NCBI RefSeq assembly: GCF_017357245.1
Contig: NZ_CP071612.1
Coordinates: forward strand, 1,305,001-1,369,000
DNA from: Rhizobium bangladeshense
GTDB lineage: Bacteria; Pseudomonadota; Alphaproteobacteria; Rhizobiales; Rhizobiaceae
DNA length: 64,000 nucleotides
Direction of reading: 5' to 3'
Both the position numbers and the translations under genes were made by a program. Numbering within the stretch: position 1 is the stretch's first letter; every line of letters begins with the position of its first letter. The notes under the pieces are model-generated. The model did no database searches. It was given only the letters and a program-made list of their open reading frames with translations, and was not told the origin of the DNA. Shown here one piece after another: positions 27,008 to 36,113 of the stretch.

Positions 27008-30000
27008 CTATTCGGCGGCCATTGCCCTTGTCTCCTGCAACACCGGCGCCTCGACCGTCTTCCTGCCCATCAGCCGACCGAGGAAATTGCCGAACCGGTC
27101 CATCTCGACGAAGATGACGGGGGTGATGAACAGCGTCAGCAGCTGCGAGACGACGAGGCCACCGACGACGGCGATGCCGAGCGGCTGGCGCAGCTCCGAG
27201 CTTGCGCCGGTGCCGAGCGCAATGGGCAGCGCGCCGAGCAGGGCACAGAAGGTGGTCATCATGATCGGCCGGAAGCGTCGCACACAGGCTTCGTGAATCG
27301 CCGCCGCCGCCTTTTCTCCGGTCGTGCGCATCGTCTCCACCGCCACGTCGATCATCATGATCGCATTCTTCTTGACGATGCCGATCAGCATCAGGAGCCC
27401 GATCAAGGCGATGATCGACAGGTCGAAGCCCATGATTTTCAAGGCGAGAAGCGCGCCGAAGGCCGCCGCCGGCAGGCCGGAGAGAATCGTGAGCGGATGG
27501 ATGAAGCTTTCGTAGAGCACGCCGAGCACCACATAGATGGTCAGCACGGCCGCGAGGATCAGATAAGGCGTATTGCCCTGCGACTGCTGGAAGATTTCGG
27601 CCGTGCCGCCATAGGAGGTGAAGACGTCGGTCGGCAAACCGATCTCTTTCTTGATCTGGTCGATCGCTGCCGTCGCGTCGCTGAGCGAAACACCTTCCGG
27701 CAGGTTGAAGGAAACGGTGGTGGAGACGAGCTGCCCGGTCTGATTGATGGTGACCGGGCCGGTGGTGCGCTGAACATGTGCGAAGTTCGACAGCGGCACC
27801 AGGCTGCCATTGGAGGAGGCGACGCGGATTTCCGACAGTTTCTGGTCGTCCCACGGCTTGCTCGTGTCGTATTCGACGATGACGTCGTAGCTGTCGCCGG
27901 TCGACTGGATCTCCGCCGGCGTATAGCCGCTGAAGGATTCCTGCAGCGTCGTGCGCAACGTATCATTGTCGATCCCATAGGCCGCCGCCCGCTCGGTGTC
28001 GATGACGATATTGGCTTGCAGCGCGTTGTTCTGGGCATCCGAGGTCACGTCGGTAAACAGCCTTTCCTTACGCATCGCCCCTTGGATCTTGCCAGCCCAG
28101 AGGTCGGTCTGGTCGGCGCTCAGCGCCTGTATGACCAGCTGATACTGACTTGCAGTCTGCCGGCCGCCAAAGCGCAGGCTCTGGTTCGGAGTAACGAAGG
28201 CCTGCAGTCCGGGGATATCGTTGATCGCGGCGCGCAGCTCGCGAAGGGTCTGATCAAGCGGCGGACGCTCCTTCTTGTCCTTGAGTTCGACGAACATCGT
28301 GCCGTTGTTCTGCGGTTTGTTCGGGTTGCCGCCGACCGTCGACATCACATGACTGACCGCCGGGTTCGCCTTGACGGCGGCTGCTGCCTGTTGCTGCAGC
28401 GCCTCCATGGCGGAATAGGAAATGTCCTGCCGGGCCTGGGTGCTGATCGTCACGCGGCCGATGTCCTCCTGCGGGAAGAAGCTCGTTGGCAGCGTCATGA
28501 AGAGATAGAACGTCAAAGCCACCGAGCCCAGGAAGATGCCGAGGATCGTCAGACGATGGCGGAGGCACCAGCCGACTGCCTGGTCGTAGCCGTTGAGCGT
28601 CCGCTCGAAGCCGGCATCGAAAAGGCGGATGAGGAGCGGCGGGCGGCTGTGATTGTTCGACAGGCGCGAGCCGAGCATCGGCGTCACGGTCAGCGAGACG
28701 ATTGCCGATGAGATGATGGCGATGGCAACCACAATGCCGAATTCATTGAACACGCGACCGACGACGCCGCCCATCAGGAGGATCGGGATGAAGACCGCGA
28801 TCAGCGAAACCGACATCGAGATGATGGTGTAGCTGACCTCGCCGGCGCCCTTGATCGCCGCCTCCCGTACCGGCATGCCTTCCTCAACATGGCGCAGGAT
28901 ATTTTCGAGCATGACGATAGCGTCGTCCACGACGAGCCCCACCGCGAGCGTTAGCCCCAGTAGGGAGATGTTGTCGATGCTGTAGCCGAGTACATACATC
29001 ATGCCGAAGGTCGCAATCAGCGACAGCGGGACGGCGAGCCCCGGGATGATCGTCGCGGTCGCATGGCCGGTGAACAGGTAGATGACGAGAACGACGAGAC
29101 CGATCGTCAGGAAGAGCGTGAACTTCACATCGGCGATGGCGTCGCGAATGGGTTTTGCCGCGTCGTTCATGACAACAGTCGTGACCGAAGCAGGAATTTC
29201 GGCGTGCAGTTGCGGCAGCTTGGCGTTGATCGCGTCGACGACATCGACCGTGTTGGCATCCGGCTGACGCTGGATGGCGAGGATGATGCCGCGCTGGCCG
29301 TCATACCAGCTGCCGGTATATTGGTTCTCGACCCCGTCCTGCACATCGGCGACATCGCCGAGATGGATCGGCGCGCCGTTCGGATTGGCAATGACCAGCG
29401 AGCGGAATTGTTCGGCATTGGTGCGCTGTGTATCCGCAGTGATGGTCATGCTCTGGGCATTGTTCTGCAGCGTGCCCACAGGCTGCTGGCTGTTGGCCGC
29501 AGCAAGCGCCTTGTTGACGGTATCGATGCCGATGCCGCGCGTGAGCAGTTTGTTGGGGTCGACCTCGACGCGCACCGCATAGGTCTGCGCGCCATAGACG
29601 CTGACCTGGGCAACACCGGGAAGCGTTGAAAGCGACGGCGAGATGATGTCTTCGGCGATCTCGTCGAGCTTGCTGCGCGGCATGGTGTTGCTCTGCACGG
29701 AGAGCAGCATCACAGGCGCATCGGCCGGGTTAGTCTTTCGATAGCTCGGCGGCGTCGTCAGATTGTCGGGCAGCTGCCGGGTCGCGTGCGATATCGCCGC
29801 CTGGACGTCGGCTGCGGCCGCGTCAATATCGCGGTTGAGATCGAACTGAAGCACGATGCTGGTGTTGCCGAGCGAACTCGAGGCGCTGATTTCACTGATC
29901 CCGGGGATGGTCTCGAACTGCTTGATCAGCGGCGTCGCAACCGAAGTCGCCATGGTCTGCGGCGAAGCGCCGCTCAATTGCGCCGAGACGTTGATCGTCG

Positions 30001-30124
30001 GAAAATCGACCTGCGGCAGGGCCGCAACCGGCAGGAGCCTGTAGCCGGCAAGGCCGGCCAGAATGACGCCGATGGCAAGCAGCGTCGTCGCCACGGGGCG
30101 CTGGATGCAAAAATTCGGGATCAT
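27008..30124 (-). CDS. RND efflux permease (HAE1/AcrB type)
   Basis: A 1038-residue inner-membrane transporter with twelve membrane segments and two large periplasmic loops, as in MdtB/AcrB pumps. It begins MIPNFCIQRPVATTLLAIG, a common start for this group. The proton-relay segment LVVDDAIVMLENI lies near residue 400 in helix 4. The enzyme exports drugs or other amphipathic compounds using the proton gradient. Its start overlaps the stop of the upstream adaptor gene by four bases, giving a two-gene operon. No outer-membrane channel gene is present nearby. Confidence 0.93.
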   Translation of the reverse strand: MIPNFCIQRPVATTLLAIGVILAGLAGYRLLPVAALPQVDFPTINVSAQLSGASPQTMATSVATPLIKQFETIPGISEISASSSLGNTSIVLQFDLNRDIDAAAADVQAAISHATRQLPDNLTTPPSYRKTNPADAPVMLLSVQSNTMPRSKLDEIAEDIISPSLSTLPGVAQVSVYGAQTYAVRVEVDPNKLLTRGIGIDTVNKALAAANSQQPVGTLQNNAQSMTITADTQRTNAEQFRSLVIANPNGAPIHLGDVADVQDGVENQYTGSWYDGQRGIILAIQRQPDANTVDVVDAINAKLPQLHAEIPASVTTVVMNDAAKPIRDAIADVKFTLFLTIGLVVLVIYLFTGHATATIIPGLAVPLSLIATFGMMYVLGYSIDNISLLGLTLAVGLVVDDAIVMLENILRHVEEGMPVREAAIKGAGEVSYTIISMSVSLIAVFIPILLMGGVVGRVFNEFGIVVAIAIISSAIVSLTVTPMLGSRLSNNHSRPPLLIRLFDAGFERTLNGYDQAVGWCLRHRLTILGIFLGSVALTFYLFMTLPTSFFPQEDIGRVTISTQARQDISYSAMEALQQQAAAAVKANPAVSHVMSTVGGNPNKPQNNGTMFVELKDKKERPPLDQTLRELRAAINDIPGLQAFVTPNQSLRFGGRQTASQYQLVIQALSADQTDLWAGKIQGAMRKERLFTDVTSDAQNNALQANIVIDTERAAAYGIDNDTLRTTLQESFSGYTPAEIQSTGDSYDVIVEYDTSKPWDDQKLSEIRVASSNGSLVPLSNFAHVQRTTGPVTINQTGQLVSTTVSFNLPEGVSLSDATAAIDQIKKEIGLPTDVFTSYGGTAEIFQQSQGNTPYLILAAVLTIYVVLGVLYESFIHPLTILSGLPAAAFGALLALKIMGFDLSIIALIGLLMLIGIVKKNAIMMIDVAVETMRTTGEKAAAAIHEACVRRFRPIMMTTFCALLGALPIALGTGASSELRQPLGIAVVGGLVVSQLLTLFITPVIFVEMDRFGNFLGRLMGRKTVEAPVLQETRAMAAE

Positions 30125-31419
30125 TGCTGGGCTCTCACCGTGACCGTCTCGGACTGCTGCTGTTGCCGAGGCACTTCGGCGGCGGCGACATCAAGCGTCT
30201 TTTCGTCGAATTGCTCGTTGATGGCCTGCTGGTCGTTGAGCTGGCCCTGGCCCTCGACGACGACATGATCCCCTGGCTGAAGGCCCGATTCGATGGCGGT
30301 AAAGCCGCCATTGGCGCGGGCGACGGTGACTGGCGTCAGATGCGATTTGCCGCCCCTGGCGACGAAGGCGAAGAAACCATCGGGGCCGGGGCTGACGGCA
30401 ACCGTCGGCACCACCACCTGCTGTTCGTCGTTGTTGAAATGCACGATGACGTTAACCGATTGGCCGGGCCAGAGGGCGCCGGAGACGTTGTCGAACTTTG
30501 CTTTGGCAAGGATCGTGCCCGAGGCCGTATCGACCGTGTTGTCGTAGAAGCTGATTGCGCCCTCGCGGACTTGCCCCCTGGTGGAGTTAGGGGCTGTGCT
30601 CACCTCGACCGGACCGGCTGCCAATGCCTTCTTCAGCTCGCGCAGATAACGTTCCTGCAGATGAAATTTCACATAGATCGGGTCGTATTTCGCAATGGTG
30701 ACGATAGCCGAACCGGCATTGACGAAAGCGCCCTGGCTGATGGCAATGTCGCCGAGCCGGCCGTCGAAGGGAGCACGAATGTCGGTATTCTCGAGAATGA
30801 TCTTATCCGAGGTGAGCGTCGCCTTGTCGGCGTCGACGGTGGCCGCGGCGGTGTCGCGGGCGGCTCTCGCCTGATCGAGGCTCTGCTGGGTGCCGGCCTT
30901 CTGGTCGAACAGGTCCTGCGCGCGCACCAGCGCGGTCTCGGATTCCGACAGAGTTGCGGTGTCGCGCACGATCATCGCATTGTCCTTGTCGACGGCTGCC
31001 CTGGCCGTCCGGTCGTCCAGCTTGGCGATCAGGTCCCCGGCCTTCACCGTCGCCCCGTCGTGCGCATTGATGCTGACGATTAGCCCCTGTTCTTGTGCGG
31101 CGATCGTCGTATTGTCATCCGCGTCGGCCCAGCCGGAAGCCGTCACATCCATCGGCAGCGTCGTCTTGATTGCCGCAACGGTCTTAACGACGGTTGGACC
31201 GCTGCCGCGTCTGCGCCCGCCACCCTGATGCTGTCCGTTATCCCCAGCCAGGGTCTGATCGGCCTGCGCCTGTTGCCCGCCGCCATTGCCGCTGACCGGC
31301 TGCGTGATGAACTGGGAGAGGTAAGGAATGCGCGAAGCATAAGGGATCAGATTGCCGAATTGCCAGAGACCGACGGCGGCAACCGCGATGATGCTGACGG
31401 TAATCCAAAATTTCTTCAT
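30121..31419 (-). CDS. RND efflux periplasmic adaptor subunit
   Basis: A 432-residue membrane-fusion protein. The N-terminal signal anchor MKKFWITVSIIAVAAVGLW is followed by a glutamine- and glycine-rich linker, a lipoyl/barrel region (GLIVSINAHDGATVKAGDLI), a helical hairpin and a beta-barrel domain. A TTG seven codons upstream keeps the frame open, but the ATG at 31419 places the anchor at the N-terminus. It links the permease to an outer-membrane channel. It heads the operon. Confidence 0.88.
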   Translation of the reverse strand: MKKFWITVSIIAVAAVGLWQFGNLIPYASRIPYLSQFITQPVSGNGGGQQAQADQTLAGDNGQHQGGGRRRGSGPTVVKTVAAIKTTLPMDVTASGWADADDNTTIAAQEQGLIVSINAHDGATVKAGDLIAKLDDRTARAAVDKDNAMIVRDTATLSESETALVRAQDLFDQKAGTQQSLDQARAARDTAAATVDADKATLTSDKIILENTDIRAPFDGRLGDIAISQGAFVNAGSAIVTIAKYDPIYVKFHLQERYLRELKKALAAGPVEVSTAPNSTRGQVREGAISFYDNTVDTASGTILAKAKFDNVSGALWPGQSVNVIVHFNNDEQQVVVPTVAVSPGPDGFFAFVARGGKSHLTPVTVARANGGFTAIESGLQPGDHVVVEGQGQLNDQQAINEQFDEKTLDVAAAEVPRQQQQSETVTVRAQQ

Positions 31420-31547
31420 GGCGAGACCGGGGTTGAGCAAGATTGCGAAATTATGCTTTGATTGAGCCGCTTATATTGCGGCGCAAAAAAGACATAATTT
31501 CCCGGTCGCGATCACTAAGTGGTTATAAAGGCTTAAATCTTTGTAAT

Positions 31548-31582
31548 GAATATTCCGTAATATTCAAACTATACTAATATAG
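31548..31582. promoter_or_regulatory. AT-rich region with palindromes upstream of the RND operon
   Basis: In the gap between the RND adaptor and a divergent phosphotransferase gene, a markedly AT-rich segment contains GAATATTC, repeated AATATTC, and CTATA-CTAA-TATAG (31569-31582). This is the likely site of divergent promoters and a repressor operator. No regulator gene is adjacent. Confidence 0.3.
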
Positions 31583-31693
31583 GCAAGTGCAGATCGATGT
31601 GGGTCCGGCGGCTGCGCTCCGGCAGGTCCGCGACAAGTTAATGCCGCTCCCCAAACGCAAAGAAGAGCGGAAAAACAGAGAAGGCAGGTCGTC

Positions 31694-32575
31694 ATGACTG
31701 AGTTGGATGCCAGCGAATTTCGCTCTCTCATCACAAGGGTGTTTCCCGAATTGACGGCCTCCGTCTTCAAGCTGGCGGCAAAGGGCTGGGATTCCATGGC
31801 GGTCGACGTGGACGACACGCTGATCTTCAAGTTTCCCCGTCACCTCGGCGCGGAGAGAGCGCTTGTCAAGGAAGCCGCCTTGCTCGATATCGTTCGACCG
31901 TCGCTGTCGATGGCGGTTCCCGATATGCGCATTCACGACGGCCCGCCGATCTTCTCCAGCCACGCGAAGCTCGAGGGTGAACACCTCATCACGGAAGATT
32001 ACGGTGCGCTCGGGGAGGGCGACCGTCAGCACCTGGCGGACGACCTCGCGCGCTTCTACGCCGAATTGCACGCGCTCGATGCCGATCGCCTGCGGGCGGC
32101 GGGCGCCGGAGCGATCCAGTCATGGCAATCGCCGGAGGCGGTGCGGGCGAAGGCTTTGCCGCAGCTGCCGTCTGATATCAAGGGCTTTGCGGAAGCCGTC
32201 GTCTCGGATTTCGAAGCATTGCCGCCCGACCCCTATGGCAAGGTCTACGGCTTCTTCGACGGTCACGGCTGGAACATGGCATTCGACTTTCGGCAACGCA
32301 GGCTCAACGGCATTTACGACTTCGCCGATTCGGGTTTCGGTCCGTTGCACCAGGAGTTCATCTATTCGAACTTCATCTCGCCCGATCTGACCGCGCGCAT
32401 CATCTCGGCCTATGAAATGCTGACCGGACGCAGCCTCGACCGGCGGCGCATTGCAATCATGACCGGCTTCCATCGGCTTTCCGAACTCGCTGAACTTTCC
32501 GACGATCCGGCCAATGTCGAACAGATGGTCCGCGGCGTGGCGAACTGGGCCGCTGCGGCGGCCCGCATTGCCTGA
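31694..32575 (+). CDS. Aminoglycoside phosphotransferase-fold (APH) kinase
   Basis: A 293-residue protein of the APH/choline kinase fold. K46 in the IFKFPR strand matches the ATP-binding lysine. The catalytic loop reads FFDGHGWN: the aspartate D189 and asparagine N194 keep the normal spacing, but the HG before D is replaced by FF. The metal-binding loop is IYDFADSGFG (D209). It probably phosphorylates a small molecule; the substrate is not evident. It stands divergent from the RND operon and converges on an SDR gene. Confidence 0.78.
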   Translation: MTELDASEFRSLITRVFPELTASVFKLAAKGWDSMAVDVDDTLIFKFPRHLGAERALVKEAALLDIVRPSLSMAVPDMRIHDGPPIFSSHAKLEGEHLITEDYGALGEGDRQHLADDLARFYAELHALDADRLRAAGAGAIQSWQSPEAVRAKALPQLPSDIKGFAEAVVSDFEALPPDPYGKVYGFFDGHGWNMAFDFRQRRLNGIYDFADSGFGPLHQEFIYSNFISPDLTARIISAYEMLTGRSLDRRRIAIMTGFHRLSELAELSDDPANVEQMVRGVANWAAAAARIA

Positions 32576-32584
32576 AAGGATGCC

Positions 32585-33373
32585 TCAGACGGAGCGTGCT
32601 GCGCCGCCGTCGCAGCGGATGAGTGAGCCGGTGATATAGCTTGCCGACTCGCTGCACAGGAAGGCGGCCGTTGCGGCAAATTCCTCCACGCTGCCGTAGC
32701 GGCCGACCGGAATGCGCGCTTCCTTGTCGGCGCGGATCTCCTCGATGCTTTTGCCCGTCCGCTTTGCTGCGGCGCCGTCGAGATCGTCGAGCCGCCCCGT
32801 CAGAATGCTGCCCGGCAGAAGCAGGTTGGTGGTGATGCCGAAACTCCCGACTTCCGAGGCGAGCGTCTTGCTCCAGCCGGCAAGCGCCGGGCGCAGCGTA
32901 TTCGACAGCGCCAGGTTGGGGATCGGTTCGATAACGCCTGATGAGGCGATCGTCAGGATGCGGCCCCAGCCCTGCGCCTTCATATCAGGCAGAAGCGCAT
33001 TGGTGAGCGTGATCACCCGGGCGACCATGGAAAGGAAATAGGTTTCGAGCTTTTCGGCCGTCATGTCCTCTGTCGTGCCGGGCGTCGGTCCGCCGGTATT
33101 GTTGACGAGAATATCGAGGCCGTCGAACTTGTCCTTCACCGCCGTCGTTGCCGTCTTGACAAAATGGTCGTCCGTGAGGTCCGCCCAGATCCAGTCGGCC
33201 CGGCCTTTGCCTTCACTGTTGATCGCCTTGCAATTGGCCTCTAGCTGTTCACCGCTGCGCCCGCACAGAAGCACGTTTGCGCCTTCCCGCGCCAGCGCCA
33301 CGCCTATGCCGAGGCCAAGCCCGCGCGAGGAGGCGAGAACGAGTGCCCTTTTGCCCTTGATGCCGAGATCCAT
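32585..33373 (-). CDS. Short-chain dehydrogenase/reductase, atypical active site
   Basis: A 262-residue SDR. The nucleotide-binding turn is ASSRGLGLGIG (14-24), NNTGG (91-95) follows the fourth strand, and the serine of the active site is S144 or S145. The usual YxxxK is replaced by SNTLR (157-161), so the catalytic tyrosine and lysine are missing. A group of FabG-like SDRs shares this LSN..R pattern. The C-terminus ITGSLIRCDGG is normal. Activity and substrate are uncertain. Confidence 0.82.
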   Translation of the reverse strand: MDLGIKGKRALVLASSRGLGLGIGVALAREGANVLLCGRSGEQLEANCKAINSEGKGRADWIWADLTDDHFVKTATTAVKDKFDGLDILVNNTGGPTPGTTEDMTAEKLETYFLSMVARVITLTNALLPDMKAQGWGRILTIASSGVIEPIPNLALSNTLRPALAGWSKTLASEVGSFGITTNLLLPGSILTGRLDDLDGAAAKRTGKSIEEIRADKEARIPVGRYGSVEEFAATAAFLCSESASYITGSLIRCDGGAARSV

Positions 33374-33616
33374 GATATCCTCCGATGTCTTCGAGCGATG
33401 TATAAGGCGCAGGCGACGAAAAAGGAAAGGGAGGCTTGCGGTGGTGCCGCGTTAATATTCGACGTTAACGTAAACGTTATTGTAGTCTCGGATCAGTTCA
33501 ATAGCATTGTGCGAATTGAAGATTGGCTGTCGCATCCCGGCTCGACAATGCTTCGTTGTTTTGACAAGACAGTGCCTATGGGATGATGGCCACGGCGGCC
33601 AAGCGGAGACGAATGA
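33374..33616. other. Intergenic gap upstream of ETF-ubiquinone oxidoreductase
   Basis: The 243-base gap lies between divergent genes. It includes an AT-rich patch with overlapping palindromes, GACGTTAACGTAAACGTT at 33461-33478 (CGTTAACG and AACGTT). It is a plausible operator for one or both genes, but no named regulator can be assigned. Confidence 0.3.
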
Positions 33617-35281
33617 ATGACCGAGATGACTGAGCTGCCCGAACGCGAGAGCATGGAGTTCGACGTCGTGATTGTCGGGGCGGGTCCTGCTGGCCTCGCG
33701 GCGGCGATCCGGCTGAAGCAGGTCAATCCGGAACTGTCCGTCGTCGTGCTGGAGAAGGGCGCTGAGGTCGGCGCCCATATCCTGTCTGGCGCCGTCGTCG
33801 ACCCTGTCGGGATCAACCGGCTGCTGCCGGGCTGGCGCGAGGAGGAGGGGCATCCCTTCAAGACGGAAGTCACGGCGGACCATTTCCTGCTGCTGGGGCC
33901 GGCAGGCTCGATCCGCCTGCCGAATTTTATGATGCCGCCCCTGATGAACAATCACGGTAACTACATCGTCTCGCTGGGCAATGTCTGTCGCTGGCTGGCG
34001 ACCAAGGCGGAGGAACTCGGCGTCGAGATCTATCCGGGCTTTGCCGCCGCGGAAGTGCTCTATGATGACAAGGGCGCGGTGATCGGCGTTGCCACCGGCG
34101 ACATGGGCATCGAGAAGAACGGCGAGCCTGGCCCCAACTACACCCGCGGCATGGAGTTGCGCGGCAAATACACGCTGATCGGCGAGGGGGTGCGCGGTTC
34201 GCTCGCCAAGCAGCTGATCGCCAAGTTCGATCTCTCCAGCGACCGCGAACCGCAGAAATTCGGCATCGGCATAAAGGAACTCTGGCAGGTCACGCCCGAG
34301 AACCACCAGCCGGGCCTGGTGCAGCACTCCTTCGGCTGGCCGCTCGGCATGAAGACCGGCGGCGGCTCCTTCCTCTATCATCTCGAAGACAATCTGGTGG
34401 CGGTCGGCTTCGTCGTCCACCTGAACTATAAGAACCCCTATCTCTACCCCTTCGAGGAGTTCCAGCGCTTCAAGACCCATCCGGCGATCCGAGGCACTTT
34501 CGAGGGCGGCAAGCGGCTCTCCTACGGCGCGCGCGCGATCACCGAGGGCGGTTATCAGTCGGTGCCGAAGCTTTCTTTCCCGGGCGGGGCGCTGATCGGC
34601 TGTTCGGCCGGCCTCGTCAACGTGCCGCGCATCAAGGGCAGCCACAATGCCGTCCTGTCGGGCATGCTGGCAGCCGAGAAGGTCGCGGCGGCGATTGCAT
34701 CAGGCCGCAGTCACGACGAGGTCGTCGAGATCGAAAATGAATGGCGCCGGGGCGACATCGGCCGCGACCTGAAGCAGGTGAGGAACGTCAAGCCGCTCTG
34801 GTCGAAGTTCGGTACGGCGCTCGGCGTGGCGCTCGGCGGCTTCGACATGTGGGTGAATACGCTGTTCGGCTTCTCCTTCTTCGGCACGCTGAAGCACGGC
34901 AAGACGGATGCCGAAAGCCTGGAGCCGGCTGCAAATCACAAGCCGATCGCCTATCCGAAACCCGATGGCGTATTGACCTTCGACCGTCTCTCCTCGGTTT
35001 TCCTGTCGAACACCAATCACGAGGAGGATCAGCCGGTGCATCTGCAGGTCAAGGACATGGCGCTGCAGAAGAGTTCCGAGCTCGGCATCTATGCCGGCCC
35101 GTCCACCCGCTACTGTCCGGCCGGGGTCTACGAATGGGTGGAAAAGGATGGCGACAAGACCTTCGTCATCAACGCCCAGAACTGCGTGCACTGCAAGACC
35201 TGCGACATCAAGGACCCCAACCAGAACATCAACTGGGTGCCGCCACAGGGCGGCGAGGGGCCGGTCTATCCGAATATGTGA
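33617..35281 (+). CDS. Electron transfer flavoprotein-ubiquinone oxidoreductase
   Basis: A 554-residue flavoprotein. The FAD-binding motif VGAGPAGLAAAIRL starts at about residue 20, and the C-terminal ferredoxin-like domain holds the 4Fe-4S ligands in YCPAGVYEW and CVHCKTC. It passes electrons from acyl-CoA and other dehydrogenases, through ETF, to the quinone pool at the inner membrane. Length and both domains match the family. It stands alone; the ETF subunits are not in the window. Confidence 0.95.
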   Translation: MTEMTELPERESMEFDVVIVGAGPAGLAAAIRLKQVNPELSVVVLEKGAEVGAHILSGAVVDPVGINRLLPGWREEEGHPFKTEVTADHFLLLGPAGSIRLPNFMMPPLMNNHGNYIVSLGNVCRWLATKAEELGVEIYPGFAAAEVLYDDKGAVIGVATGDMGIEKNGEPGPNYTRGMELRGKYTLIGEGVRGSLAKQLIAKFDLSSDREPQKFGIGIKELWQVTPENHQPGLVQHSFGWPLGMKTGGGSFLYHLEDNLVAVGFVVHLNYKNPYLYPFEEFQRFKTHPAIRGTFEGGKRLSYGARAITEGGYQSVPKLSFPGGALIGCSAGLVNVPRIKGSHNAVLSGMLAAEKVAAAIASGRSHDEVVEIENEWRRGDIGRDLKQVRNVKPLWSKFGTALGVALGGFDMWVNTLFGFSFFGTLKHGKTDAESLEPAANHKPIAYPKPDGVLTFDRLSSVFLSNTNHEEDQPVHLQVKDMALQKSSELGIYAGPSTRYCPAGVYEWVEKDGDKTFVINAQNCVHCKTCDIKDPNQNINWVPPQGGEGPVYPNM

Positions 35282-35416
35282 GGCGGATCGGCATCGCAGC
35301 CGACAATTTCACGTGCTGACGCCTTCGTGATCGGCCGCCGACGGCCGCTCTTAGCCATTCGTTAACCATAAATTCCTTAGCTTGCGACATCTTCTTGACG
35401 CACTAAGGACACATTC

Positions 35417-36031
35417 ATGACGATCTCCCGCCGGGGCTTTCTGATTGCTCTGCCTCTTTTCATGGCCGGCTGCTCTTCCACCGGCCTGAACAGCCAGACG
35501 AATTACGCAGCGCTTCCCGATGAAAAGTTTCCGCTGAAGCAGGTGCCGATCGACAAGATCAAGCCGGAGCTTCGCCGTCAGGAAGTCGCCTATGAAACCG
35601 CTTATGCTGCAGGCACGATCGTCATCGATACGCCGGCGCGTCGCGCCTACTATGTCCTCGGGAACGGGCGGGCCATGCGTTACGGCGTCGGTGTCGGCCG
35701 CGAGGGGCTGGCACTCGCCGGAAACGCCTATGTCGGGCGCAAGGCGGAATGGCCGAGCTGGACGCCTACCGAAAATATGCAGCGCCGCGAGGAGCGCTAT
35801 CGCAGGCTCGCTGGCGGCATGCCAGGCGGCCCGAACAATCCGCTTGGCGCGCGGGCGATGTATCTCTATCGCGGCGGCAACGACACGCATTTCCGCATAC
35901 ATGGGACAAATCAGCCGGAATCGATCGGTCTCGCCATGTCGAGCGGCTGTATCCGTATGATGAACCATGACGTGATCGATCTCTATAATCGCGTCGAGGT
36001 CGGCGCCAGGGTCGTCGTCATTCAGGCTTGA
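35417..36031 (+). CDS. L,D-transpeptidase (YkuD) lipoprotein
   Basis: A 204-residue predicted lipoprotein. A twin-arginine-like start (SRRGFLIALPLFMAGC) leads to a lipobox with the modified cysteine C19. The YkuD catalytic region has H162 (FRIHGTN) and C178 in MSSGCIRM. The enzyme would form 3-3 peptidoglycan crosslinks or attach proteins to the wall. A clear terminator follows. Confidence 0.9.
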   Translation: MTISRRGFLIALPLFMAGCSSTGLNSQTNYAALPDEKFPLKQVPIDKIKPELRRQEVAYETAYAAGTIVIDTPARRAYYVLGNGRAMRYGVGVGREGLALAGNAYVGRKAEWPSWTPTENMQRREERYRRLAGGMPGGPNNPLGARAMYLYRGGNDTHFRIHGTNQPESIGLAMSSGCIRMMNHDVIDLYNRVEVGARVVVIQA

Positions 36032-36058
36032 ACGAGCAAAGGACGACCATAAGACAAG

Positions 36059-36087
36059 CCGCCGGCAGCGATACTACCGGCGGTTTT
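36059..36087 (+). terminator. Intrinsic terminator after the L,D-transpeptidase gene
   Basis: The inverted repeat CCGCCGG (36059-36065) and CCGGCGG (36077-36083) is followed by TTTT. It is placed 28 bases after the stop and between convergent genes. Confidence 0.75.
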
Positions 36088-36113
36088 CTGCTTTTGCGGC
36101 TGATGTGGGCGCG

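Noticed and set aside
26888..28711. 607-codon plus-strand frame opposite the RND permease
   Set aside because: Arginine- and aspartate-rich composition typical of antisense frames; the permease is unambiguous.
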